33,021 bases of DNA from positions 1 through 33,021 of the forward strand of contig CALXGG010000011.1 in the NCBI GenBank assembly GCA_944387785.1, written 5' to 3'. The DNA is from an uncultured Oscillospiraceae bacterium (lineage in GTDB: Bacteria; Bacillota; Clostridia; Oscillospirales; Oscillospiraceae). Shown here piece after piece: positions 7,066 to 14,597 of this stretch (positions are counted from its first letter, which is position 1; the number at the start of each line of letters is the position of its first letter). The translations under genes were made by a program, and so were the position numbers. The notes under the pieces were generated by a model, which saw nothing but the letters and a program-made list of their open reading frames with translations, made no database searches and was not told the DNA's origin.

Positions 7066-8094
7066 TCAGCCTCCCAGCAGGCTCTGGTCGAAGGCGAACA
7101 GGGCCTCGTTGATCTCAAAAATATTGTAGTTTTGGCGGGCGATGAAGTACTCCACGATGATGTCGAACTTACTGGCGTGGGAGAAGGCGAAACCCGCCTT
7201 TTGGAGCAGCTCCCGGGCCTCCTCCAGGGGCAGCTCCAGGGCCACGGCGAAGGCCATGGCGGTGGGCTTGGAGGGCTTGTAGCGGATATCCGAGCGGATC
7301 TTGGAGAAGAGCTTGCGGTCGATGTTGGCCTTTTTGTAGCACTGGGCGTCAGTCATGCCCCGCTCGTCGATCTTCCGCAGCAGCATCTGGGAAAAGCTCT
7401 CGTCCAGCCGGCCCAGGGCCTCGCCCAGGCTCTCCATCGCCTCGTCCAGGCTCCCGGGGGCCGCGGCGCAGGGGGCGGGGGCCCCCAGCCCCCTCACCCG
7501 GGCCTCCCCGGGTGTCCCGCGGAAAGCGGCGCCCCGGCGCTGCTCCGCCCGGCTGTCGGTGTGGGCGTCCACATAGCGGTCGTCGATGTAGGCGGCGATG
7601 TCGGCAAAGAGCTTGCCGCCGATGGTGTAGGCCGCCCGGTCAAAGATCACCAGGTAGACCGTCATGTCGTGGGCCAGCAGGAAGTCCCCGATGGTGTCCA
7701 CCGCCGCCTTCAGGGCCTGGTCCTTGGGATAGCCGTACGCGCCGGAGGAAATAAGGGGGAAAGCCACGCTCTCGCACCCATGGGCCAGGGCCAGCTCCAG
7801 AGAGGCGCGGTAGGCGGAGGCCAGCAGCTCCCGCTCCCCGTGACCGCCGCCCCGCCACACGGGGCCCACGGTGTGGATCACGAACTTCGCCGGCAGGCGG
7901 TAGCCCCCGGTGAGCTTGGCCTGCCCGGTCCGGCAGCCGCCCAGGGTGTGGCACTCCCGCAGCAGCTCCGGCCCGGCGGCGCGATGGATGGCGCCGTCCA
8001 CGCCCCCGCCGCCCAGCAGGCTCTCGTTGGCGGCGTTGACGATGGCGTCCACCCGCATGGTGGTGATGTCGTTTCGCACGATGGATAGGGGCAT
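7066..8094 (-). CDS. Macro-domain ADP-ribose hydrolase with C-terminal helical domain
   Basis: A 342-residue two-domain protein. Residues 1-175 are a macro domain: [22 protein letters not shown] is the ADP-ribose loop, with ISSGAYGYP as the second phosphate loop. Such proteins remove ADP-ribose from proteins or O-acetyl-ADP-ribose. After a Gly/Ala/Pro-rich linker, residues from about 235 form a helical domain ([20 protein letters not shown], then [18 protein letters not shown]) that resembles an XRE-like helix-turn-helix. This fusion is known from Firmicutes; the partner of the C-terminal domain is unknown. GGGAGGTG eight bases upstream supports ATG at 8094. It is transcribed towards the terminator of the preceding operon. 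Confidence 0.85.
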   Translation of the reverse strand: MPLSIVRNDITTMRVDAIVNAANESLLGGGGVDGAIHRAAGPELLRECHTLGGCRTGQAKLTGGYRLPAKFVIHTVGPVWRGGGHGERELLASAYRASLELALAHGCESVAFPLISSGAYGYPKDQALKAAVDTIGDFLLAHDMTVYLVIFDRAAYTIGGKLFADIAAYIDDRYVDAHTDSRAEQRRGAAFRGTPGEARVRGLGAPAPCAAAPGSLDEAMESLGEALGRLDESFSQMLLRKIDERGMTDAQCYKKANIDRKLFSKIRSDIRYKPSKPTAMAFAVALELPLEEARELLQKAGFAFSHASKFDIIVEYFIARQNYNIFEINEALFAFDQSLLGG

Positions 8095-8178
8095 GGAAAC
8101 ACCTCCCGCGTTCAGATGGTCTCATGATACCACGCCCGCCTCCGGCCGGCAACCGGCGGGACGCCCTCCCGGCGGCGG

Positions 8179-8210
8179 AAAAAACCGGCATTGCGGGAAG
8201 GCAATGCCGG
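8179..8210 (-). terminator. Terminator after the PNPOx-like gene
   Basis: A 10-bp perfect stem (8185-8194 with 8201-8210). On the minus strand it is followed by six T (8179-8184). It lies 15 bases beyond the stop at 8226 and separates this gene from the macro-domain gene. Confidence 0.85.
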
Positions 8211-8225
8211 CAGGGCGCGGGGATC

Positions 8226-8618
8226 TCAGAAGGTGACGGTGCGGCTGGGCTCGGTGAAGGAGGAGAAGGTGGCGGCGGCCTCCGTCAGGGCAAAGATGGC
8301 GGTGTTGCCGTCGCCGGGGGCGTACATGGCGCGGAGGTTGGGATAGGCGTCCAGCATGTGCTCCTGGGCGGCCACCTCCGGCACCTCCACCGCCTTGGCC
8401 GCCAGGCGCAGCCAGCGCTGGCCGTCAAAGGCGCAGATCTCCACCCGGGGGTTTTCCAGCATCTGCCGGGCCACATCCTTCTTCAGGCCGGTCTGGATGG
8501 TGAGCTGCCCGTTATACATATCGACGGTGCCGAAGGGACGCACCCGGGGCTGCTCCCCCTCCACGGTGGCCAGGTAGTAGGTGCCGCAGGCTTTCAGAAA
8601 GTTGTAGACTTCTTCCAT
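8226..8618 (-). CDS. Pyridoxamine 5'-phosphate oxidase-like (FMN-binding) protein
   Basis: A 130-residue single-domain split-barrel protein of the PNPOx-like family. The N-terminal FLKACGTYYLATVEGEQPRVRPFG followed by LTIQTGLKKDVARQM and PRVEICAFDG are the usual FMN-site blocks. Members bind FMN or F420 and act as small reductases; true PdxH activity is unlikely at this size. AAGGAGG lies ten bases before the ATG. It is a single-gene unit with its own promoter (8645-8673) and terminator. Confidence 0.88.
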   Translation of the reverse strand: MEEVYNFLKACGTYYLATVEGEQPRVRPFGTVDMYNGQLTIQTGLKKDVARQMLENPRVEICAFDGQRWLRLAAKAVEVPEVAAQEHMLDAYPNLRAMYAPGDGNTAIFALTEAAATFSSFTEPSRTVTF

Positions 8619-8644
8619 GATACATTACCTCCTTGTTTTTCTCC

Positions 8645-8673
8645 ATTGTATACCCGCCGGCGGGCAGCGTCAA
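8645..8673 (-). promoter_or_regulatory. Promoter of the PNPOx-like gene
   Basis: On the minus strand, TTGACG (8668-8673), 17 bases, then TACAAT (8645-8650). The spacer holds the perfect palindrome CCCGCCGGCGGG, a possible repressor site. Confidence 0.8.
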
Positions 8674-8722
8674 TATGGTGCGGGAGGGGGAGCATAGCTG
8701 ACAGGCATAGCCGCTTATTCTT

Positions 8723-8760
8723 GATAGGCATTTGCTATCGCACAGGCCCCATGCTACAAT
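8723..8760 (+). promoter_or_regulatory. Promoter with LysR-type box before the CMD-cupin gene
   Basis: TTGCTA (8732-8737), 17 bases, TACAAT (8755-8760). The inverted repeat GATAG-N7-CTATC (8723-8739) overlaps the -35 and has the ATAG-N7-CTAT form common in LysR-family sites. No LysR gene is in the window. The stretch 8761-8932 holds no gene I can support; it would be a leader of about 165 nt. Confidence 0.6.
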
Positions 8761-8932
8761 CACATCAGAGAGAAGGGGCGCCCTGTGCCGCCGTGGCGGC
8801 GGGCGGCCCCTTAGGGACGGGGAAGGAGCAGTGCGCCGGGCTCTATGGCCGAAAGGACGGCATTCCCTTCGACGGGTGCCGGCGGCTTTTCCAGCAGCAT
8901 TTGAAATAAACACGACCGGGAGGTATGGGATC

Positions 8933-9688
8933 ATGGCAGTGAAACAGACGGCGGGCCGGGACGCCCTGGGGGAGTTTGCCCCTAAGTTCGCCCAGCTCAA
9001 CGACGACGTGCTTTTTGGCGAGGTGTGGAGCAGGGAGGATAAGCTCTCCCTGCGGGACCGGTCCCTGGTGACGGTGGTGGCCCTGATGGCCCAGGGCCTG
9101 GTGGACAGCTCCTTCCAGTACCACCTGTCCACCGCCAGGCAGAACGGCATCACCCGGCAGGAGATCGCGGAGGTCCTGACCCACGCGGCCTTTTACGCCG
9201 GCTGGCCCAAGGCCTGGGCGGCTTTCCGGATGGCCCGGGAGGTCTGGGCGGACGAGGACGGGGGAGACGGCGGCAGGGCCCGGCACCAGCGGGAGATGGT
9301 GTTCCCCATCGGGGCCCCCAACGACGGCTTTGCCCGGTATTTCGTGGGGCGGAGCTATCTCCAGCCCCTCTCCGCCGGCCAGGTGGGGGTGTACAATGTG
9401 ACCTTTGAGCCGGGCTGCCGGAACAACTGGCACATCCACTGCGCCGGCAGGGGCGGCGGGCAGATCCTTCTCTGCGTGGCCGGCCGGGGCTGGTACCAGG
9501 AGTGGGGCGAGGAAGCAAGGTCGCTGCGTCCCGGCGACGTGGTCAATATCCCCGCCGGCGTAAAGCACTGGCACGGCGCGGCGCGCGACAGCTGGTTCTC
9601 CCACCTGGCCCTGGAGGTGCCCGGGGAGGGCTGTGCCAACCAGTGGCTGGAGGCCGTGTCGGATGCGGAATACGGCAGGCTGGGCTGA
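8933..9688 (+). CDS. Carboxymuconolactone decarboxylase-cupin fusion protein
   Basis: A 251-residue fusion. Residues 1-110 are a CMD/AhpD-like helical domain (RDRSLVTVVALMAQG, FQYHLSTARQNGITRQEIAEVLTH). The AhpD CxxC pair is absent, so it is not a peroxidase of that type. Residues 140-235 are a cupin with WHIHCAGRGGGQILL and PGDVVNIPAGVKHWHGA, whose His residues should bind one metal ion. Such fusions are common in anaerobes and of uncertain substrate. The true start is ATG at 8933 with GGGAGG nine bases upstream; the open frame extends further 5' but without a ribosome site or domain match. Single-gene unit with its own promoter. Confidence 0.85.
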   Translation: MAVKQTAGRDALGEFAPKFAQLNDDVLFGEVWSREDKLSLRDRSLVTVVALMAQGLVDSSFQYHLSTARQNGITRQEIAEVLTHAAFYAGWPKAWAAFRMAREVWADEDGGDGGRARHQREMVFPIGAPNDGFARYFVGRSYLQPLSAGQVGVYNVTFEPGCRNNWHIHCAGRGGGQILLCVAGRGWYQEWGEEARSLRPGDVVNIPAGVKHWHGAARDSWFSHLALEVPGEGCANQWLEAVSDAEYGRLG

Positions 9689-9902
9689 GGCGGAGCTCAG
9701 GCAATGGGCGGAGGGGCTGAAGCTGTAAAACGTCCGCGCTCAGGAGGACAACGGGCGACCGTTGGATGCCTGTGATATACCGGGGAAGGACAGGCGGCAT
9801 GGCGCCGCATCGAGACAGCGCTGCCCCGGATCCTTCTGACACGGAAAAAGCCTGGGCGCGGGTTGCTGCCAGCGCGGCCCGCAGGCCCCTGCGTTCTGAC
9901 TG

Positions 9903-9947
9903 ACGGGAAGCCCGGCATATGCGTCAGACATATGCCGGGCTTCCCGT
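9903..9947. repeat. Perfect 19-bp inverted repeat after msrAB
   Basis: Positions 9903-9921 and 9929-9947 pair perfectly around a 7-base loop. It lies 10 bases beyond the msrAB stop, where a terminator is expected, but neither side has a T run. The rest of 9689-9957 shows no gene or site I can support. Confidence 0.7.
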
Positions 9948-9957
9948 AAAAGCAGCC

Positions 9958-11076
9958 TTAATCCCCGAACAGATCCAGCAGATAGCCGTAGCCCTCGGCC
10001 TCCATCCTGGCATAGGGGATGAAGCGCAGGGAGGCGCTGTTGATGCAGTAGCGCACGCCGTTGGGGGATTCCGGGTCGCCGGTAAACACATGGCCCAGAT
10101 GGGAATCACCGGAGCGGCTGCGGACCTCGGTGCGGTGTATCCCAAAGCTGTCGTCCGGCAGCTCCACCACGGCGGGGGACTCGATGGGCTTGGAAAAAGC
10201 GGGCCAGCCGCAGCCGCTCTCAAATTTGTCCGCGGAGGAGAACAGGGGCTCGCCGGTGACCACATCCACATAAATGCCCTTTTCCAACTGATCCCAGAAT
10301 TCGTTGGCAAAGGGCCGCTCCGTGCCGCTCTCCTGGGTGACGCGGAACTGCTCGGCGGTCAGCTTGTCCCGGATGGCCTCCGCCGCCGGCTTCCGGTAGT
10401 CGCCGGGGTCGATGCGCAGCCGGGAAAAGAGCTCCATCTCCTCCCGCGGGATGTGACAGTAGCCGCCGGGATTTTTCTCCAGGTAATCCTGGTGGTAGTC
10501 CTCCGCCGGGTAAAAATTCACCAGCGGGCCGATCTCCACGAAGAATTCCCGGCTGCGGCCCCGTTCGATATCCGCGATACGTTCCACCGTTTCTTTTGCC
10601 GCGTCGTTGGTGTAGTAGACCCCGGTCTGGTACTGGCTGCCCACGTCATTGCCCTGGCGGTTTTCCGCCGTTGGGTCGATGACGTAAAAGTAGGCCAGCA
10701 GCAGGGCGTCCAGGCTCACCTGCTCCGGGTCATACTCCACCCGCACCGTCTCCCGGAAGCCGGTTTTGCCGGTGCATACCGTCCGATAGTCGGCGTCGTC
10801 CGGGCCGGTACCGTTGGCGTAGCCGCTCTGGGCGTCGATCACGCCGGGGATGGACTGCATCAGGGCTTCGACGCCCCAAAAGCAGCCGCCTGCCAGATAG
10901 ATGACGTTTTCTGTCGTATCCATATACATGACCTCCTCGCCGGACTGTGTGGAAATTTGTCCGGATCCTGTTCCTTGCTTTGCCTGCCCTCCCGCCGCCG
11001 GTCCGCTGTGGGGCGCGGCACAGCCGCTCAGCAGCAGCGCCGAGGCCAGCAGAAGAGAGAACCATTTTCTGCGCAT
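9958..11076 (-). CDS. msrAB: Lipoprotein methionine sulfoxide reductase MsrA-MsrB fusion
   Basis: A 372-residue exported repair enzyme that reduces both isomers of methionine sulfoxide. The N-terminus is a lipoprotein signal with lipobox LLSGC (Cys19), so it should be anchored outside the membrane. The MsrA domain follows with catalytic Cys65 in GGCFWG. The MsrB domain has [16 protein letters not shown] and catalytic Cys344 in RYCINSA. The usual first CxxC of zinc-binding MsrB is absent ([12 protein letters not shown]), so this is the zinc-free type. The open frame runs 20 codons further 5', but AGGAGGT eight bases before ATG 11076 and the signal peptide fix the start. A terminator-like hairpin lies just upstream. 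Confidence 0.95.
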   Translation of the reverse strand: MRRKWFSLLLASALLLSGCAAPHSGPAAGGQAKQGTGSGQISTQSGEEVMYMDTTENVIYLAGGCFWGVEALMQSIPGVIDAQSGYANGTGPDDADYRTVCTGKTGFRETVRVEYDPEQVSLDALLLAYFYVIDPTAENRQGNDVGSQYQTGVYYTNDAAKETVERIADIERGRSREFFVEIGPLVNFYPAEDYHQDYLEKNPGGYCHIPREEMELFSRLRIDPGDYRKPAAEAIRDKLTAEQFRVTQESGTERPFANEFWDQLEKGIYVDVVTGEPLFSSADKFESGCGWPAFSKPIESPAVVELPDDSFGIHRTEVRSRSGDSHLGHVFTGDPESPNGVRYCINSASLRFIPYARMEAEGYGYLLDLFGD

Positions 11077-11095
11077 GATCGGTGACCTCCTAGGG

Positions 11096-11133
11096 AAAAA
11101 GACGCCGGATCCGGGAAACCTCCGGATCCGGCG
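11096..11133 (-). terminator. Terminator or attenuator between queD-like gene and msrAB
   Basis: A perfect 12-bp stem (11103-11114 with 11122-11133), followed on the minus strand by GTCTTTTT. It ends the queD-like transcript only about six bases before the msrAB ribosome site. As no clear promoter is seen between the two genes, msrAB may depend on read-through. Confidence 0.78.
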
Positions 11134-11185
11134 CATGGTGAAGACCTTGCTGTGTCAGTTTCCGGGACCTCCGCGGAGGCGGAAG

Positions 11186-11752
11186 TTATCCCTTTTTATA
11201 GCCGCATTTGGGGCAGACGCCGTTTTCGTTCAGCGCGATGCCGCACAGCGGGCAGCGGTCGATCTGATGGTGGGTCTCAAACTCCGCCGAGGCTGCGTTG
11301 ACGCCGCTGGTAAAGGTGATTTTGGCAATGTTCAGCTTGTCCTTCAGCAGATCGTAGACGATCTTGATCATGCCCTCCACCGTTAGTGTCTCCTTGGTGA
11401 CCACCAGGCGGCACTCGGGGTAGGCGGTAGCCAGTTCCGTCTGAAAGGCGGGGCCCTTCATCTGGTTCTGGGGGGCGCCGTTGCGGATCCCCTGCTCCTC
11501 ATAGACCTTCAAAACCGCAGGCAGGAGGGGGTCGTCCTGCCGCAGGATCAGCGCGTGGTCAAAGTTTTTCAAAACTTCCCAGGCGGTTTTCTGGATCTCG
11601 TTGCAGGGGAACACCATGTTGACGCCGGGCTCGATGGTGTCCTCCACCTCAATGGTCAATACGCCGGTGTGGCCGTGGAGATATTGCGCCTCGCCCTTGA
11701 ACCCGTAAAACCGGTGGGCGTACTGCAGATCCAGTGTGGTGATGCTTCTCAT
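11186..11752 (-). CDS. queD: 6-carboxytetrahydropterin synthase-like protein with C-terminal zinc ribbon
   Basis: A 188-residue member of the PTPS/QueD family, which makes pterin intermediates for queuosine or related molecules. Zinc ligands H13, H26 and H28 (YAHRFYGF..., YLHGHTG) are in place and FPCNEIQKTAWEVLKNFDHALIL matches the family. An added C-terminal zinc ribbon holds C167/C170 and C180/C183 (CPLCG, CPKCG), seen in a subgroup of Firmicutes. No queC, queE or queF is present nearby, so the pathway step is inferred from family only. AAGGAGG seven or eight bases before ATG decides the start. Its own promoter lies about 158 bases upstream. Confidence 0.82.
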   Translation of the reverse strand: MRSITTLDLQYAHRFYGFKGEAQYLHGHTGVLTIEVEDTIEPGVNMVFPCNEIQKTAWEVLKNFDHALILRQDDPLLPAVLKVYEEQGIRNGAPQNQMKGPAFQTELATAYPECRLVVTKETLTVEGMIKIVYDLLKDKLNIAKITFTSGVNAASAEFETHHQIDRCPLCGIALNENGVCPKCGYKKG

Positions 11753-11805
11753 AAAAAAACCTCCTTGCTGAAAATTGACCAGTCCAAAGACCTGTCTCTA
11801 TGGAA

Positions 11806-11880
11806 GCCGCCGGACCTTGCCGGCGGCGCAGTCATATGGAGGCCATGGCCTCGTTCCTGCCCCGGAAGGGGAAAAGCCTC
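11806..11880 (-). other. Structured leader of the queD-like mRNA
   Basis: The leader holds a perfect GCCGCCGG stem with a short loop (11806-11827), a palindrome GAGGCCATGGCCTC (about 11839-11852) and CCCC-GGAA-GGGG (about 11860-11871). I compared it with preQ1, THF and molybdenum-cofactor riboswitches from memory and saw no match. Function unknown. Confidence 0.35.
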
Positions 11881-11909
11881 TGTGGTCTTGCGCTCCATGA
11901 TTTGAGCTT

Positions 11910-11938
11910 ACTATACCGGAAAGCGGAGCGATTGTCTG
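11910..11938 (-). promoter_or_regulatory. Promoter of the queD-like gene
   Basis: On the minus strand, CAGACA (11933-11938), 17 bases, TATAGT (11910-11915). The -35 is moderate and the -10 good. Confidence 0.55.
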
Positions 11939-12020
11939 TGATGAAATCACCCTGGGGGAGGTTTTTTGAAAAACATCTGCGGGGCGGAGATCCGGCGCGG
12001 GCGCTCTCCCTTCCGGGCGG

Positions 12021-12050
12021 TTGACAGTAACGGCCCCCGTCCCTTATACT
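12021..12050 (+). promoter_or_regulatory. Strong promoter of the broken Crp/Fnr gene
   Basis: TTGACA (12021-12026), 18 bases, TATACT (12045-12050). It starts about 15-20 bases before the ribosome site GGGAGGAGGG, so the gene is still likely transcribed. Confidence 0.8.
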
Positions 12051-12075
12051 GGTGATGCCGGGAGGAGGGCGCGAG

Positions 12076-12732
12076 ATGAGCTTTCAGGACTATTTTCCCA
12101 TCTGGGACCAACTTCAGACCCACCAGCAGCGCTAGCTCCTCGCTTCGTTGACGCTGCAGACCGCGGGGAAGGGGACGTTTCTCCGGGGCGGGCGCGGCGG
12201 CAGCACCGCGCTGTTCCTGATCCGGACCGGGCAGATGCGGGCCTTCGTATACTCGGAGGAGGGGCGGGAAATCACCATCTATCGCCTGTTTGATGGGGAT
12301 ATGTGCCTGCTTTGCGCCGCCTGTGTCGTCAGCTCCATCCAGTTTGACGTGACCATACAGGCGGAAAAGGACACGGAGTTCTGGAGCATTCCGGCAGGGG
12401 TCTACCAGAAGCTCATGGCCGAGTCTGCGGCGGTGGCCAATTACACCAATGAGCTGATGGCCAGCCGATTCTCCGAGGTGATGAGCCGGATGGAGCAGTT
12501 CATGTGGAGGAGCATGGACAAGCGGGTGGCCGCCTTCTTGCTGCAGGAGGCCGCCATTGAGGGGACCCGGGAGCTGAGGATCACCCACGAGACCATCGCC
12601 AACCACCTGGGCTCTCACCGGGAGGTGATCACCCGCACGCCGCGCGACTTTCAGAGCGCGGGCATGGTGAAGCTGTCCCGGGGCAGGGTGACCGTCCTGG
12701 ATAAGGAAAAGCTGCGGGCGCTGCGGACGTGA
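12076..12732 (+). pseudogene. Crp/Fnr-family regulator interrupted by an amber codon
   Basis: The intact reading frame would be about 218 residues: a cAMP-type sensor domain, then a C-terminal helix-turn-helix. It starts MSFQDYFPIWDQLQTHQQR and then meets TAG at 12133-12135; the same frame continues LLASLTLQTAGKGTF through the sensor (ALFLIRTGQMRAF, GREITIYRLFDGDMCLL), the dimer helix (YTNELMASRFSEVMSRM) and the HTH (ITHETIANHLGSHREVI). The promoter and SD are before the stop; the TTG at 12148 after it has no SD. The recognition helix end reads TRTPRDFQ where relatives have TRMLRYFQ, so a helix-breaking Pro suggests further decay. Relatives control nitrosative or oxidative stress genes such as hcp. 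Divergent from the queD-like/msrAB unit. Confidence 0.8.
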
Positions 12733-12860
12733 CAGCCGGTATCAGCTGTGGGTCCCCGGTGGAGCGGCGGTGAGGAGACGGCCGCCGTGCCGGGTACCGG
12801 GCCCCCGGCAAATGCCGGCGTTTACCTGCCGCCCGGGCGCTGCGAAAGGGCGGAGGGGAG

Positions 12861-12900
12861 AAAAAAGCGGGGCGGTCAAAAGACCGCCCCAACATTTTTA
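12861..12900. terminator. Bidirectional terminator after the Crp/Fnr gene
   Basis: A 9-bp perfect stem GGGGCGGTC/GACCGCCCC (12869-12877, 12882-12890) with loop AAAA, a preceding A6 and a following AACATTTTTA. The stretch 12733-12860 holds no gene I can support. Confidence 0.82.
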
Positions 12901-13003
12901 CCATACCATACCGCTCCGCCAAAGTCAACGCCTCCGCCGCCGCGGGCCGGGATTTCTCCCATCTGCACAGGAAGGGCCGGAGATTCTTATGAGATATCCC
13001 ATC

Positions 13004-13032
13004 TTGCAAAACAGGGCCCGGCGGGGTATCAT
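13004..13032 (+). promoter_or_regulatory. Promoter of a mini-transcript
   Basis: TTGCAA (13004-13009), 17 bases, TATCAT (13027-13032). It drives a transcript that would end at the hairpin 13128-13178, about 140 nt in all. Confidence 0.65.
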
Positions 13033-13058
13033 AAAGATACAAAAAAGGAGTGAGTCCC

Positions 13059-13133
13059 ATGTACTAGGAAGCTTTCCCCAAACTAAGAAAGCGAGGTTAA
13101 CCACAGATGGAACCCACCTACTATCAGAAATAA
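13059..13133 (+). other. Mini-ORFs or small RNA inside a 140-nt transcript
   Basis: AAAAAAGGAG sits before ATG 13059, but that frame stops after two codons (ATG TAC TAG). The same frame then reads EAFPKLRKRG, a TAA, and from ATG 13107 MEPTYYQK with a TAA inside the terminator stem. A 6-bp stem GCTTTC/GAAAGC (13071-13076, 13087-13092) covers the first part. It may be a small RNA, a peptide-coding leader, or a small gene broken by a stop. I do not recognise a family. Confidence 0.4.
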
Positions 13134-13178
13134 CCCTCGACTGTTACCGGGATCCGGAACAAAAGTCGAGGGTTATTT
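13128..13178 (+). terminator. Long hairpin terminator of the mini-transcript
   Basis: A perfect 15-bp stem (13128-13142 with 13164-13178) capped by a second CCGG/CCGG hairpin; the 3' arm ends GGTTATTT, then CTTG. A smaller stem with T7 (about 13228-13252) follows on the plus strand. Confidence 0.8.
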
Positions 13179-13282
13179 CTTGCGTTCCATCAGGGCAAGA
13201 CGCCGCCGCATGGCTGACGGGGAGGATCCCCGCGGCTTCGCGGTGCTTTTTTTGGCTTTTTTATGCCGGGGAGCCGTTCCCC

Positions 13283-13768
13283 TCATTTCTTGGCGAACCG
13301 GTTCATGAAGAAGTCGGTGAACGCTGCCAGCTCCGCCTCCTGGGACACATAGACATACAGCTTCTCGTCGTCCAGCCAGTCGTAGGCGTTGATGCCGATG
13401 TAGCTCTTGCGGTCGGGGTAGATGATGAAGGCGTCGGTGGGGTACTTGTTCCGGTAAGCCTTCAGGATCTCGCTGCGGCGATACCAGACGGGGTCGCCGC
13501 AGCCGGAGAGGTCGGGGACGGTGGGGACCGCCACGATGGTCTCGCCGGCCTCGTTCCAGCCCACGATCAGGTTGCCGATCTTGGTCTTGCTGCCGTGGAC
13601 AAAGCCGTAATTGAACCAGGATACGTCCTCGGTGTAGCCGAAGATCAGCTGGTAGTCGTCCCCATTTTCTACCGCCTGGTTGAACAGGAGCCGCATCTTC
13701 CGGGCGTTGGCGGCGCTTTTTTCCTGGTCCACTTCGGGCCCTTTGAACAATTTGCTGAGAAATCCCAT
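13283..13768 (-). CDS. Conserved-looking hypothetical protein
   Basis: A 161-residue soluble protein with no signal peptide or membrane segment. It starts MGFLSKLFKGPEVDQEK, an amphipathic N-terminal helix, and has an alternating strand pattern typical of an alpha/beta domain (YQLIFGYTEDVSWFNYGFV, KIGNLIVGWNEAGETIVAVP, AFIIYPDRKSYIGINAYDW, KLYVYVS). I do not recognise the family and give it no function. ATG 13768 is fixed by AGGAGG nine bases upstream; the frame stays open further 5' through non-coding DNA. It lies downstream of the TetR gene on the same strand with an AT-rich palindrome between, so the TetR protein may control it. Confidence 0.75.
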   Translation of the reverse strand: MGFLSKLFKGPEVDQEKSAANARKMRLLFNQAVENGDDYQLIFGYTEDVSWFNYGFVHGSKTKIGNLIVGWNEAGETIVAVPTVPDLSGCGDPVWYRRSEILKAYRNKYPTDAFIIYPDRKSYIGINAYDWLDDEKLYVYVSQEAELAAFTDFFMNRFAKK

Positions 13769-13849
13769 GGTTTGTTTCCTCCTGAACAGAAAGATATGGT
13801 TTTCGCCGCGGCGCTGCCGCCGCGGTACCGAACAGAATAGGGTCCCCCA

Positions 13850-13891
13850 CCCAAAATAAAGATAAAATTTATAGTTTATATTTATTTTGGG
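13850..13891. promoter_or_regulatory. AT-rich palindrome before the hypothetical gene
   Basis: CCCAAAATAAA (13850-13860) pairs exactly with TTTATTTTGGG (13881-13891); pairing continues inwards with one mismatch. On the minus strand it contains AATAAATATAA, the same 11-mer found in the palindrome at the TetR gene's own promoter. Probable TetR operator overlapping the promoter of the hypothetical gene. Confidence 0.55.
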
Positions 13892-13956
13892 CAAAGACAC
13901 ATCCGCCGGAACAGGACGCCGCGGCGTACCGTCCGGGCGGATGGGAGGCGCGGGGA

Positions 13957-14577
13957 TCACCGGGGAGGCGGGCCCTTGAGGGACTCCAGGCAATCCACGA
14001 TGGCGCGGATCTGGAAGGCCACCGTCTCGTCCGCGGCCTCGGGGACGAACAGGGGCAGGGCTTCGGGGATGGCCCGCCGGAGGATCATGGCGGCCAGGCT
14101 CAGATTGGTAAAGAGGCTGATCCGGGCCTGGTCCGCCTGAATGCCGAAGCTTTCCAGAATGCCGCCGAACAGGCGGATCTGCTTCTCCCGGAAGGCCCGG
14201 TAGCTCTCCTGGGACAGCCGCCGGAAGAGGAGCTGCTGCTCCTCCACGGTCAAAACGGCGATGCCGTGCCGTTCGCCGTAGCAGCAGGCATGGAGGAAGC
14301 GGGTGACGCCCTCCCGCCAGCTGAGGGCGGGATCCGCCATCAGCTGGCGGGCAAAGGACAGGATCCTCGGCTGCTGCCGGTAAAGGGCCTCCACGATAAG
14401 GTCCTCCTTAGTGGGGAAGAAGGTGTAGAAAAAGGTGCGGGAGATGCCCGCCGCCTTGTAGACCTGCTCCACGGTGGTGTGCTGGATGCCCTGCCGGGCC
14501 ATCAGGTCCAGCGCCGCGGTGACCAGGGCCTCCCGGATCCGCTCCCGGTCCTCCTCCGAATAGGCCACCTTGGGCAT
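13957..14577 (-). CDS. TetR-family transcriptional regulator
   Basis: A 206-residue repressor. Residues 1-65 form the DNA-binding domain: REALVTAALDLMARQGI, then TTVEQVYKAAGISRTFFYTFFPTKEDLIVEAL. The rest is an all-helical ligand domain with no ligand clue. Start ATG 14577 has GGGAGGGA six bases upstream; an in-frame TTG seven codons further 5' is rejected because it precedes the ribosome site. The promoter region holds a 30-bp palindrome (14598-14627), so the gene is likely self-repressed. It is divergent from the ABC-class ATPase operon, which it may also control, and lies upstream of the hypothetical gene at 13283. Confidence 0.9.
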   Translation of the reverse strand: MPKVAYSEEDRERIREALVTAALDLMARQGIQHTTVEQVYKAAGISRTFFYTFFPTKEDLIVEALYRQQPRILSFARQLMADPALSWREGVTRFLHACCYGERHGIAVLTVEEQQLLFRRLSQESYRAFREKQIRLFGGILESFGIQADQARISLFTNLSLAAMILRRAIPEALPLFVPEAADETVAFQIRAIVDCLESLKGPPPR

Positions 14578-14597
14578 GGCGCTCCCTCCCTGCTGCA

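Noticed and set aside
8815-8909. Coding-like tail QCAGLYGRKDGIPFDGCRRL... just before the CMD-cupin gene
   Set aside because: It reads like a protein C-terminus but has no start signal within the transcript and no family I recognise.
9743-9900. Short open frames on both strands between the CMD-cupin gene and msrAB
   Set aside because: No ribosome site at the right distance and no recognisable protein sequence.
12133-12135. Pyrrolysine insertion at the amber codon of the Crp/Fnr gene
   Set aside because: Known Pyl proteins are mainly methylamine methyltransferases; no PYLIS-like context or pyl gene is seen, so a nonsense mutation is simpler.
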